In this document: one piece after another, positions 1 through 9,000 of the stretch | Layout of the letters: each line of letters opens with the position of its first letter | Numbering within the stretch: the stretch's first letter is position 1 | NCBI GenBank assembly: GCA_050747245.1 | Contig: JBOGNO010000009.1 | Coordinates: forward strand, 62,001 to 126,000 | Source: JBOGNO01 sp050747245 | Lineage (GTDB): Bacteria; Acidobacteriota; Terriglobia; Acidiferrales; UBA7541 | Direction of reading: 5' to 3' | DNA: 64,000 nucleotides | Notes under the pieces: generated by a model | Told to the model about the DNA's origin: nothing | The model's input: the letters and a program-made list of their open reading frames with translations, nothing else | Database searches by the model: none | Program-made: the position numbers and the translations under genes

Positions 1-219
1 CAATTCGATCCTGCTGCGCTGCACTATTCCGAGGTTACCATCAAGTCCACGTTCCACCATACGCCGCGGTTCATTCGCGAAGCGCTCGATACCATTGCCG
101 CGGGCGAAATCCGCGCCAGCGATTTCATCACCGGCGAAGCCCCGCTGCGCGATCTGCCGCAGATTTTTGAGCACATGAAGCATCGCAACGGGGAATTGAA
201 GACCGCGGTTATTCCGTAA
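1..219 (+). CDS. Zinc-dependent alcohol dehydrogenase, C-terminal fragment
   Basis: Reading frame open from the window edge to a TAA stop, 72 residues visible; the 5' part lies outside the window. The visible tail (KSTFHHTPRFIREALD, then ELKTAVIP at the end) resembles the C-terminus of medium-chain zinc dehydrogenases of the sorbitol/threonine dehydrogenase type, where this region closes the catalytic domain. The Rossmann core and zinc ligands are not visible, so the substrate cannot be named. It is on the same strand as hpnC and ends 20 bases before it, so co-transcription is possible. Confidence 0.6.
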   Translation, partial: QFDPAALHYSEVTIKSTFHHTPRFIREALDTIAAGEIRASDFITGEAPLRDLPQIFEHMKHRNGELKTAVIP

Positions 220-239
220 GCCCAGCAGGCCGGGCATTC

Positions 240-1205
240 ATGCAAGCGACTCCAGAACTGGAAATTGCCCGCACTCTGCCTGCGGCGGGGTGCTCCGGCG
301 AAGAAGCGCGCCGCTACACGGCGTGGCTGGCCACACATCACTATGAAAACTTCAATGTTGTTTCCTGGCTGCTGCCGCGCCGCCTGCACCAGAATTTCTA
401 CAATGTGTACGCCTATTGCCGCTGGGCTGACGATTTGGGAGACGAAGTTTCCGACAGCAGCCGCGCGCTCGCCTATCTCGATGGCTGGGAAGAGGAGCTC
501 CGAGCGTGCTACGCCGGATCCGCCACGCACCCGGTCTTCCTCGCTCTCGCCGGAACAATTCGCGATTGTGAAATCCCCATTGAGCCCTTCAGCAATTTGC
601 TCCAAGCGTTTCGCCGCGATCAGCGCGTGCATCGCTATCCGGATTGGGAGGCGGTCAAGGACTACTGCGAGTATTCCGCCAACCCCGTCGGGCGCCTGGT
701 GCTACACGTTTGCGGATACCATGATGCAGAGCGGCAACAACTTTCCGATTTCACTTGCACAGCTTTGCAGCTCGCGAATTTTTGGCAGGACGTGGCCCGC
801 GACCTCGAAAAGGGGCGCATCTACATTCCGCTCGAAGTTGCCGCGAAGCACGGAGTCAGCGAAGGCCAAATTATCGAAAAACGATTCGACACGAATTTTT
901 GCGCGCTCGTACAGGAGTTGATTGCCGAGACGCGCCGACTCTTCGACCTGGGCGCGCCCCTCGCGAAAATGGTGACGCCGGAGTTACGAGTGGACATCCA
1001 GCTCTTCAATCGTGGTGGCGTGGCCGTGCTCGACGCTATCGAAGCCATCGGCTGCGACTCGCTCACACACCGGCCGGCAATCACTCGCGGCGGGCAGATG
1101 AAATTGCTATCCCGCGCGCTTGCTTCGCGTCTTTTCGCGCCGTTTCGCTCCGGAGATTCCTCGGGGCAATCTGCAAATTCCTTTTCCGCCCGTCCTCATG
1201 CCTGA
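240..1205 (+). CDS. hpnC: Squalene/phytoene synthase family protein HpnC (hydroxysqualene synthase)
   Basis: 321 residues, family of head-to-head trans-isoprenyl synthases. Two aspartate-rich metal-binding motifs are visible: RWADDLGDEV near residue 62 and NFWQDVARDLEKGR near residue 182, which hold Mg-diphosphate. In the HpnCDE route, HpnD makes presqualene diphosphate from two farnesyl diphosphates, HpnC converts it to hydroxysqualene, and HpnE reduces that to squalene for hopanoids. The assignment rests on the gene order C-D-E with overlapping ends: its stop overlaps the hpnD start by 8 bases. ATG 240 is used because the family N-terminus follows directly. No squalene-hopene cyclase gene lies in the window. 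Confidence 0.9.
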   Translation: MQATPELEIARTLPAAGCSGEEARRYTAWLATHHYENFNVVSWLLPRRLHQNFYNVYAYCRWADDLGDEVSDSSRALAYLDGWEEELRACYAGSATHPVFLALAGTIRDCEIPIEPFSNLLQAFRRDQRVHRYPDWEAVKDYCEYSANPVGRLVLHVCGYHDAERQQLSDFTCTALQLANFWQDVARDLEKGRIYIPLEVAAKHGVSEGQIIEKRFDTNFCALVQELIAETRRLFDLGAPLAKMVTPELRVDIQLFNRGGVAVLDAIEAIGCDSLTHRPAITRGGQMKLLSRALASRLFAPFRSGDSSGQSANSFSARPHA

Positions 1206-2136
1206 TAATTTCGTGATCGCCGCGTCTTACGAGCACTGTCGCAAGGTTGCGCGCTCCGCGGCGAAGAATTTTTATTATGGCTTTCGGCTTCTTCCGCGGG
1301 AGAAGCACGACGCGCTTTGCGCCCTCTACGCCTTCATGCGCGGCGCGGACGATATTTCGGATTCCCCCGGCGATCTCGAGGAGAAGCGCCGCCGCCTCGC
1401 GAAGCGGCGCGCGGAGATGGATCGCGCCCTCGCCGGCGACTTCAGCGCCGATCCCGTGTGGCCGGCGTTTCGCCATAGCGTGGAACGCTTCGGCATTCCG
1501 CCGCGCTATTTTCACGATCTGATTTCCGGCACGGAGATGGATTTGACCGTCGAGACGTATGAGACGTTTGAACGCCTGCGCGAATATTGCTACCGCGTCG
1601 CCGGAACCGTGGGGCTTTGCTGCGTGCACGTCTTCGGTTTCAGCGATCCGTGCGTTCCGGAGCTTGCCGAATCGCTGGGCATAGCGTTTCAGCTGACCAA
1701 CATTCTTCGTGATATCCCGCGTGATCTTGAACTCGGACGCACCTACATTCCGGGCGAGGATCTTGCAAGGTTCGGTTTGTCTTCGCTCGCGCGCACTGCG
1801 GAATGCCGGAGCAAATTTCGTGCGCTCATGGAATTCGAGGCCGACCGCGCATGGGATTTTTATCGCCGTGGCTGGCCGCTTCTGTCGCTGGTCAGTGAAG
1901 ACAGCCGCGCCGCGCTCTGGGCGCTCGCGCGGATCTATTCGGGCATCCTCGAAAAAATCGAGGCACGCGCATATGACGTTTTCTCGCCGCCCGCCGCTAG
2001 GCTTTCGGCCGGGGAGAAAATTTGGATTTTGGCGCGGGCGCGCCTCGGCTTGCGAGACCACAATCATGAGCTTGGAAACCGTGACAGTGATCGGCGGCGG
2101 GCTGGCGGGACTTTCCTCCGCCGTCGCGCTGGCTGA
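1198..2136 (+). CDS. hpnD: Presqualene diphosphate synthase HpnD
   Basis: 312 residues. Second squalene/phytoene synthase paralogue, with RGADDISD near residue 51 and NILRDIPRDLELGRTYIP near residue 168, the two Asp-rich substrate/Mg sites. It would condense two farnesyl diphosphates to presqualene diphosphate. ATG 1198 is chosen because the family motif YEHCRKVARSAAKNFY begins within ten residues; the open frame extends further upstream only as a shadow of hpnC. The last roughly 23 codons overlap the start of hpnE by 71 bases, so the tail (ending LRRRAG) is encoded by the same bases as the FAD-binding loop of HpnE. Confidence 0.9.
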   Translation: MPDNFVIAASYEHCRKVARSAAKNFYYGFRLLPREKHDALCALYAFMRGADDISDSPGDLEEKRRRLAKRRAEMDRALAGDFSADPVWPAFRHSVERFGIPPRYFHDLISGTEMDLTVETYETFERLREYCYRVAGTVGLCCVHVFGFSDPCVPELAESLGIAFQLTNILRDIPRDLELGRTYIPGEDLARFGLSSLARTAECRSKFRALMEFEADRAWDFYRRGWPLLSLVSEDSRAALWALARIYSGILEKIEARAYDVFSPPAARLSAGEKIWILARARLGLRDHNHELGNRDSDRRRAGGTFLRRRAG

Positions 2137-3499
2137 GGCCGGGGTGCGCGTGGGTGTTCTGGAAAAAAGGCCGCATCTCGGCGGCCGCGCCGCCTCCTAC
2201 GATCTTCCGGACGGATCGCACGTGGACAATTGCCAGCACATTACGCTCGGCTGCTGCACCAATCTGGACGATTTCTATCGCCGCGTTGGAGCTGCGGATA
2301 AAATCCACTATTACCAGCGCCTCTATCTGGCGGACGCGCAGGGCCGACGCTTCGAAATCGCTCCTTCGTTCCTGCCGCCCCCGTTTCATCTGGCGCTTTC
2401 GCTACTCGGATTTCGCGCGCTGAGTTTTGCCGACAAGCGAGCCGTGGCGCGCGCGCTGCTTTTGATCGCGCGTTTCGCGGGACGCCCGCCCGACGCTGCT
2501 GGCGCGACCATGCTCGAGTGGCTGCGCCGCCACGCGCAAAATCCCGGCGCCATCGAGCGCTTCTGGCGGCCCGTTTTGGTGAGCGCGCTGTCGGAAGAAC
2601 TCAACCGCGCTTCGGCGCAGTACGGAATCGACGTGTTCTGGAAGGCCTATCTGTCGAATCGCGCCGGCTGCCGCTTTGGAATCCCTTCCGTGCCTCTGGG
2701 AGAACTCTACTCCGGCGTTCAAGCGGCGATCGAGAGGCGGGGCGGGGAAGTCCGCTTTCGCGCAACGGTGCGCGAGGTTGTGCTCGAGGGCGATCGCGTT
2801 GTCGCCCTGCGCCTCGATGATGGATCCGAACTCCGCGCGGACGCCTACATTTCCGCCGTGCCGCAGGACGCGCTACCCGCACTCTTGCCGCGTGAATACG
2901 CGGCGCGCCACGAAGAATTTGCCAATCTTAAGAACTTGCAGACCTCTCCCATTACCGGCGTGCATTTCTGGTTTGACCGGCCCGTGATGCAGGAGCCTTA
3001 CCTCGCCGTTCTGGATCGCACTGTGCAGTGGATTTTTAACAAGACAATGTTGTACCCTAGCTGTGCTGGTGGTTCCGGCCAGTACCTGCAGCTCGTCATC
3101 AGCGCCTCTCACGACCTGATAGCAAAATCGCGGCAGGAAATCATTGAACTCTGCCGCGGCGAACTCGCCGAGGTGCTCCCATCAGCGCGCACTGCAGAAT
3201 TGACGAAAGCGACGGTTGTGAAGGAAGTGGCCGCAACTTTTTCGCCTAGGCCCGATAGCGAAGCCTTGCGCCTGGGCCCGGACTGCGCGATTTCCAATCT
3301 TTTCCTCGCCGGCGATTGGACGCGCACCGGCTGGCCAGCCACCATGGAAGGCGCCGTGCGCAGTGGGTACCGGGCCGCCGAGGCCGTCCTTACGGCGGCG
3401 GGAAACCCGCGCAAGTTTTTGCAGCCGGATTTGCCTGCGCAAGGTTTTTGCCGCGCCTGGGCGAAGCACCGTTCGGAACAGCAAGAAGCGCGTGCGTGA
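2066..3499 (+). CDS. hpnE: Hydroxysqualene dehydroxylase HpnE
   Basis: 477 residues, flavin-dependent amine-oxidase/phytoene-desaturase-like protein. The start ATG 2066 gives MSLETVTVIGGGLAGLSSA, an N-terminal dinucleotide-binding GxGxxG loop at the expected position, followed by EKRPHLGGRA. The C-terminal FAD motif LFLAGDWTRTGWPATMEGAV is present. Known role: reduction of hydroxysqualene to squalene, the last HpnCDE step. The 71-base overlap with hpnD suggests translational coupling. The frame continues open upstream of 2066 but that stretch is the hpnD coding region. Confidence 0.9.
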   Translation: MSLETVTVIGGGLAGLSSAVALAEAGVRVGVLEKRPHLGGRAASYDLPDGSHVDNCQHITLGCCTNLDDFYRRVGAADKIHYYQRLYLADAQGRRFEIAPSFLPPPFHLALSLLGFRALSFADKRAVARALLLIARFAGRPPDAAGATMLEWLRRHAQNPGAIERFWRPVLVSALSEELNRASAQYGIDVFWKAYLSNRAGCRFGIPSVPLGELYSGVQAAIERRGGEVRFRATVREVVLEGDRVVALRLDDGSELRADAYISAVPQDALPALLPREYAARHEEFANLKNLQTSPITGVHFWFDRPVMQEPYLAVLDRTVQWIFNKTMLYPSCAGGSGQYLQLVISASHDLIAKSRQEIIELCRGELAEVLPSARTAELTKATVVKEVAATFSPRPDSEALRLGPDCAISNLFLAGDWTRTGWPATMEGAVRSGYRAAEAVLTAAGNPRKFLQPDLPAQGFCRAWAKHRSEQQEARA

Positions 3500-3591
3500 C
3501 CAGGGCAGGGTAACCCTTGCGACCCTTCCGCGATTCGAGCGCTTCCGGAAATAGTTTCGGAGTATGATGAATCATCCCCCGGAGGAAATCT

Positions 3592-4065
3592 ATGGAGCGG
3601 AAGTATAGACAGCGGGGCTACGAGGATCGTGGCCGCGAGGACAAGGAAAAAAAGCGAGACCGTCCGCAGCAGCAGCCGCCTCGTCCGCGGCAGGAACAGT
3701 TAGGGCCGCGCACCCCGCGCATGGTGGGAACCGTCATGCGCGCGCGCTGTTCCAATTGCGGCAGTGTTCTCGCCACGGGCTTCGATCCCAACGGCCAATG
3801 CCCCCGCTGCGGTCTGGAAATGCATTCCTGCAAGCAATGTGTGCACTTCGATACCGCCGCGCAGTTCGAATGTACGCAGCCCATTCCGGAGCGCATCGCC
3901 AAGAAGGACGCGAAGAACGATTGCACTTTCTTCGAATTGCGTATGACCGTTGAGAAGGATACCTCTCCGACCATGTATGCCCAGCCCGCCACCGCGGCCG
4001 CTCCCGCTTCTCCCGCGCGCCCCGGTGACGCTCGCAAAGCCTTCGAGGATCTCTTCAAGAAGTAG
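3592..4065 (+). CDS. Small zinc-ribbon protein of unknown function
   Basis: 157 residues. The first 45 residues are very basic and charged with a poly-Q/P stretch (QQQPPRPRQEQ), likely disordered. A zinc-ribbon-like block follows: CSNCG near residue 54, CPRCG near 70, CKQC near 79, and CTQP and DCTFFE further on. The C-terminus has an Ala/Pro-rich linker and ends with AFEDLFKK, a short amphipathic tail that could be a docking peptide. A purine-rich GGAGG sits about 10 bases before ATG 3592. I do not recognise a named family. Nucleic-acid or protein binding is inferred from the basic tail and zinc knuckles only. Confidence 0.75.
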   Translation: MERKYRQRGYEDRGREDKEKKRDRPQQQPPRPRQEQLGPRTPRMVGTVMRARCSNCGSVLATGFDPNGQCPRCGLEMHSCKQCVHFDTAAQFECTQPIPERIAKKDAKNDCTFFELRMTVEKDTSPTMYAQPATAAAPASPARPGDARKAFEDLFKK

Positions 4066-4093
4066 CCGTCAATCTGCAACGGAGAAATTCATT

Positions 4094-5029
4094 TCATTCC
4101 CGCGGTGGCATGGGAAATAGTGTCGGCTCCTGCGAAGGCTCGCTGGCAATGGCCTCGAGACGTGGATAGGCATGCCGCAGCGTCTCCGGGACCTTCACTT
4201 TCCCTCCGGTCAGCAGGTGAATCAATTCCAGCGCGTTCACGATACCTTTGCCCTGGTAATGATTGTTGGTGATGACAAACGTCGTCTCCGCGTGCGCGGC
4301 GACGTTGCGAATGCGCTCGGCCCACGGCTGGAGTTCCTTTTCCGAATAAAGGTAATTGTATCGCTCTTCGGGCGGCGATGCGGGATCGTCCGTGAACCAG
4401 GTATCGTACCGCCGCCCGTGCAGTCTCACGTAAGCCACAGGCGCGGTGGCCAGCTCGCTGGGACGCATCGAGCGGCCGATCACCGGCTGATCAATATTGC
4501 AAAATCCCGCGCCGCGCTCGTGCAGCCGCTCGAAAAACGGCTTGACGTTCCACGTCGCGTGCCGCACCTCCACCACCAGCGGATAATCGCAGAACGCGCG
4601 CAGCAGTTTCTCGAGATACGCAAAACTCTCCGGCGAATTGTGAAACGAAAATGGGAATTGCAGCAGCACCGCGCCCAGTCGCTCTGCCCCGCGCAGCACG
4701 TCAAATCCCGAACGGACAATTTTTTCATCGTCCGGCGTGGCGCTTGCTTCGTGCGTAAATTTCTGCCAAAGCTTCGCGGTAAATAGAAAATTAGGATTTC
4801 TCGCCACCCGCTCCACCCACAACCGCGCGTGCTCCGGCCGTATCGGATGATAAAAGGAGGAGTTAATCTCGATGGTGTCGAAAAATTCTGCCAGGTACGC
4901 CGCTTCGTGAAATCCCGGCGGCCGCCGCGAGGGATATACGATGCCGTTCCAGTCTTCGTACGACCACCCGGCTGGCCCGGCGAGAATCCGGCTAGTCTTT
5001 TTTCGCGCAAGAGAGGGCCGGCTTGGCAT
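4094..5029 (-). CDS. DUF72 family protein (TIM-barrel-like)
   Basis: 311 residues. The N-terminus reads ILAGPAGWSYEDWNGIVYP, the hallmark opening of DUF72/YecE proteins, followed by FDTIEINSSFYHP and, later, VEVRHATW. TTFVITNNHYQGKG is the family's C-terminal block. The family has a TIM-barrel fold related to sugar isomerases; the reaction is not established. The gene is convergent with the zinc-ribbon gene. A Met codon 5029 opens the family block after a short basic lead. Confidence 0.88.
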   Translation of the reverse strand: MPSRPSLARKKTSRILAGPAGWSYEDWNGIVYPSRRPPGFHEAAYLAEFFDTIEINSSFYHPIRPEHARLWVERVARNPNFLFTAKLWQKFTHEASATPDDEKIVRSGFDVLRGAERLGAVLLQFPFSFHNSPESFAYLEKLLRAFCDYPLVVEVRHATWNVKPFFERLHERGAGFCNIDQPVIGRSMRPSELATAPVAYVRLHGRRYDTWFTDDPASPPEERYNYLYSEKELQPWAERIRNVAAHAETTFVITNNHYQGKGIVNALELIHLLTGGKVKVPETLRHAYPRLEAIASEPSQEPTLFPMPPRE

Positions 5030-5228
5030 CGCGTGCTTCCTCAGGGAAGCGCCCAGCCTATGCCGCCGCGCGCGAACGTGTCAATGCGCGTCTGCCTGCT
5101 TCGGCAGCGGAAGTCCTGCTTTGTGGCATTGCGGACCTGCGCCCGAGTTGTTATCCTCGGTGCAGGGGGATTGGTCATGTTCTGCCAAGACTTTCACCCT
5201 TCCGCCAAATCCTCGGGAAGGAAACCCC

Positions 5229-5600
5229 ATGAAAACATCTCTTACGTTCAAATACGACGGCGCGAATTCGCAGGTCGAAGCCGAACTTTCTCGTTATCTC
5301 GCCAAACTTGAAAAATTTCTCACCCATTACGATCCCGATCTGGCTCAGTTGCACGGCTCTTTCGATAAGCATCCGCGCAAGACCGAATATTCCTGCTCGC
5401 TGACGCTTTCGCTTCCCACAGGCGCCATGCACTCCACAGGCGTCGGCCCTGATGTGCACACCAGCGTCAAGAAGGCCGTCACCGTGCTCGCCAGCCAGCT
5501 CAAAAAACACCAATCGCGCCTCCGCAAGGACTATCAATGGAAGCGCAAACGCCCGCGCGGAGCTGCCGCCCCAGATGGCGAGCCTTCCCGCGCCGACTGA
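5229..5600 (+). CDS. hpf: Ribosome hibernation promoting factor, short HPF/RaiA type
   Basis: 123 residues beginning MKTSLTFKYDGANSQVEAEL. The arrangement fits the ribosomal subunit interface (sigma-54 modulation) family: an N-terminal beta strand, a helix with LEKFLTHYDPDLAQLHG, a central strand SLTLSLP, and the second helix with KKAVTVLASQLKKHQSRLRK. These proteins bind the 30S decoding region and inactivate ribosomes in stationary phase. The length indicates a short form without the C-terminal dimerisation domain; the last 20 residues are a basic tail. ATG 5229 is chosen because the upstream open frame is GC-shadow sequence. Confidence 0.8.
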   Translation: MKTSLTFKYDGANSQVEAELSRYLAKLEKFLTHYDPDLAQLHGSFDKHPRKTEYSCSLTLSLPTGAMHSTGVGPDVHTSVKKAVTVLASQLKKHQSRLRKDYQWKRKRPRGAAAPDGEPSRAD

Positions 5601-5655
5601 TGCGCGCATCCACTCTGCATCCCTCCATTGCTCTTGCAAGAGTGCTCGAACCCGG

Positions 5656-5685
5656 TTGCGGCCTGCTCTCTCCGCACGCTACAAT
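5656..5685 (+). promoter_or_regulatory. Probable sigma70 promoter of tRNA-Lys
   Basis: TTGCGG at 5656-5661 and TACAAT at 5680-5685 are separated by 18 bases and lie about 25 bases before the mature tRNA 5' end. Assigned by eye from consensus similarity. Confidence 0.4.
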
Positions 5686-5709
5686 CGTTCGCTGCTTTGC
5701 AATCCTCCT

Positions 5710-5784
5710 AGGGGCGTAGCTCAGTGGTAGAGCAGCGGCCTTTTAAGCCGAAGGTCGTGGGTTCGATCCCCACCGCCCCTACCA
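5710..5784 (+). tRNA. tRNA-Lys (anticodon TTT)
   Basis: A cloverleaf folds by hand. The acceptor stem AGGGGCG pairs with CGCCCCT. The D arm is GCTC/GAGC. The anticodon arm has loop CTTTTAA, giving anticodon TTT. The T arm is GTGGG-TTCGATC-CCCAC. Discriminator A and an encoded CCA (5782-5784) follow. The first anticodon-stem pair (27:43) is a G-A mismatch; the other four pairs are Watson-Crick. It decodes AAA/AAG lysine codons. Confidence 0.95.
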
Positions 5785-6072
5785 ACTCTATTCTCGCCAC
5801 ACCACTTATATGATGAGGACTTCCTAATTAGGTACCGTGTCTTTGTCATTGGTCCGCATCCTCACGCTCCCCTCCGATCGATCCTAACGCTTTCTTTAAG
5901 TTGACTCCGCGAAGGCTTTCGAGTCAGAATTCGCGCCGATAGAGGGAACCCGGCGAGCCCTCTGCCTCAGTGTCGTCCCTGATCGTCTGTTGCATCTGGA
6001 GGCGGAATGAACCCAGCCCGAGCCTGGAGTGTCTTTGTCGCTAGATTTCTTTGGGCATCTGGCCGCAGAAGC

Positions 6073-9000
6073 ATGAGCAAGCGGCTTCTGCTGATTCTCG
6101 TTTCGGCGCTCCTGCTGGCGACGGCGGCCCAGGCGCAGACCGTCACGGCAACGCTCCCCGCCGGAGGCAATCCGATTGGCTTGGCCCTCAATCCGATCAC
6201 CAACAAACTCTACATCGCCAACGAAACCAGCAACAACGTGACAGTGATTGATTGCGCGACTAACACCACCACGACGGTCACCGACCCCAATGCCACGACT
6301 CCCGTCGCGGTGGCGGTGAATCCAGTCACCAACAAGATCTATGTGGCCAACGATGGCAGCAACAACGTAACGGTGATTGATGGCGCGACCAACACCACAA
6401 CGACAGTGACCGCCGGACTTACTCCCTTCGGCGTGGCCGTCAACTCGGTCACTAACAAGATCTATGTGGTCAACTTCGACAACGGGACCACAGTAATCGA
6501 CGGCGCCACCAATTCCACCACTCAGGTCACAGACCCAAGTGCGGTGGGTTCAGGCGCGATAGCCCTCAACATGGTCACCAATAAGATCTACGTGACCAAC
6601 CAGGGCAGCAACAATGTGACAGTAATTGATGGCGCGACCAACACCTTCAGCACCATCACCAACGCAAATGGCCACGGGCCCTTCGGCGTGACTGTGAACC
6701 CGGTCACCAACAGAATCTACGTGACCAACTTGAACACTCTGAATGTCACGGTGATCAACGGGGCGAACAACACATTTGTCACCGTGACCGTGGGTGGCAA
6801 TCCGCAGAACGTGGCCGTCAACACCGTCACCAACAAGATTTACGTGCTGAACGTGACTGGCAGCAGTGTCACGGTAATCGACGGAGCGACTAATAACACC
6901 GCGACCGTCGGGATTCCGGGCGGTTCCGGCGCCGCAGCGGTCAACACGGTTACCAACAAAATCTTCGTCTCCAGCGCGCAATTCAACAACCTGACGGTCA
7001 TAGATGGCGCCACCAACACCACCACAACGATCACCCTCCCGGGCGCCATGGGTTCGAATGGCGTGGCGGTAAACCCTGCCACCGACAAAATCTACGTAAG
7101 CAACCAAACCAGCGGCAACGTTTCCGTGCTTGATGGCGCGACGAACACAACCGCCACGGTGACAGACCCCAATGCCGTCAATTCGGCAGCCGCGGCCGTC
7201 AACCCGGTTTCCAATAAAATCTATGTGCCAAACTCCAACAGCAACAATGTCACGGTGATTGACGGGCTGACCAACGCCACCGCCACTGTCGGTGTCGGGA
7301 GCAGCCCAGCGGCAGTAGCTGTCAACCCGCTCACGAACAAAATCTACGTGGCCAACAGCGTCAGCAACAACGTCACGGTGATTGACGGCGTGACCAACTC
7401 CACCACTACGGTGACCGACCCCAATGCCTCCGGGCCACAGGCCGTGGTGGTCAATCCGGTCACTAACAAAATCTACGTCGCCAACTTAAATAGCAGCAAT
7501 GTTACCGTGATTGACGGGGCCACCAACGCTACCATCACGGTCACCGACCCGAACGCTATCAATCCCATTGCCGTAGACGTCAACCCGGTCACCAACAAAA
7601 TCTATGTGGCCAACAACAGTAGCAACAACGTGACCGTGATCGACGGCGCCACCAACGCTACCGCCACGGTCACCGACCCGAACGCCATCAATCCTCAAGC
7701 AGTGGCCGTCAACCCGGTCACCAACAAGATCTACTTGGCTAACAATAGCAGCAGTAACGTCACCGTGATAGACGGCGTCACCAACACCACCGTAACGGTG
7801 GCCGCCGGAATCAGTCCGGGAGCCGTAGCCATCAACTCGATCACCAATAAAATCTATGTCGTTAACAACAGCGCCAGCAACAGCGTTACAGTGATTGATG
7901 GCGCGACGAACACCACCACCACCGTAACCGTCGGAAGCACACCGATTGCCGTGGGCGTCAATTCGGTCACTAACAAAATCTACGTGACCAACGTTGTTGG
8001 CAGCAACAACATCACGGTGATTGACGGTCCAACCAACACCACTACCACACTGGCCGCCGGAATTTTTCCGAGTAGTGTGGCCGTCAATCCGGTCACTAAC
8101 GAAATCTACGTGGCAAACCGGAATAGCAGCAACGTGACGGCGCTGGAGGAGCAGAAAGTTCAGGCGATTCCGTTACAGACCACCATTACGCCGCTTGCGG
8201 CGAACACATCCGCAATCCCGACGCCGACATTCAGCTTCACGGCCACAAGTACGTTCAGCCCCACCGCCCCAACTCCGGACAATCTCGTCTTTCAGTTGGA
8301 CACCTGGCAGGGGCGGTGGCTCGCGGCAACAAACAACGGTGGCGGAAAATTCAGCGGGCAAGTGCCGCCGCAACAGCCGGGCACGCACATCCTCTATGCG
8401 TACACGACGGATGGCCAGGAGGCCACTGCGACAATTACCGGCTTACAGAGCAGCCCGCTGATCGGCAACATCACCGCCTATCTGTTTCTTGAGATTCCAG
8501 GCCAGCCTCCGGCAATCACAAGCGCAAACAACACCACGTTCACGGCCGGCGTGTTCAAATCTTTCACCGTAACAACCACTGGCAATCCGACGCCGAGCAT
8601 TAGCGATGGCGGCGCCGTGCTTCCCTTCGGCGTGACGTTTCTAGACAACGGCGACGGCACCGGGACGCTCGCCGGGACGACCTCGCAAAGCGGCGTATTC
8701 AACTTCACATTCACGGCGTCGAATGGCGTGCTTCCGAATGCCATGCAGCCTTTTACGCTGACGGTAGTGGGGCCGCCGGCAATCACGAAAAAGTTCGGAG
8801 CGGCGAGCATTCCGCTCAATGGATCCACCTCGCTGAGCTTCACGATCAACAACACAAACACCACCACCACGCTGCACGGAGTCGGCTTCACGGACACCCT
8901 GCCTGCGGGCCTCGTGATCTCAACGCCCAACGGCCAGACGGGGACGTGCGGCGGAGGAACGATCACCGATACGCAGGGCACGAGCATAATCAGTCTGTCG

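Noticed and set aside
24..632. 202-codon minus-strand frame over hpnC
   Set aside because: Shadow of hpnC and of the dehydrogenase end; no family features.
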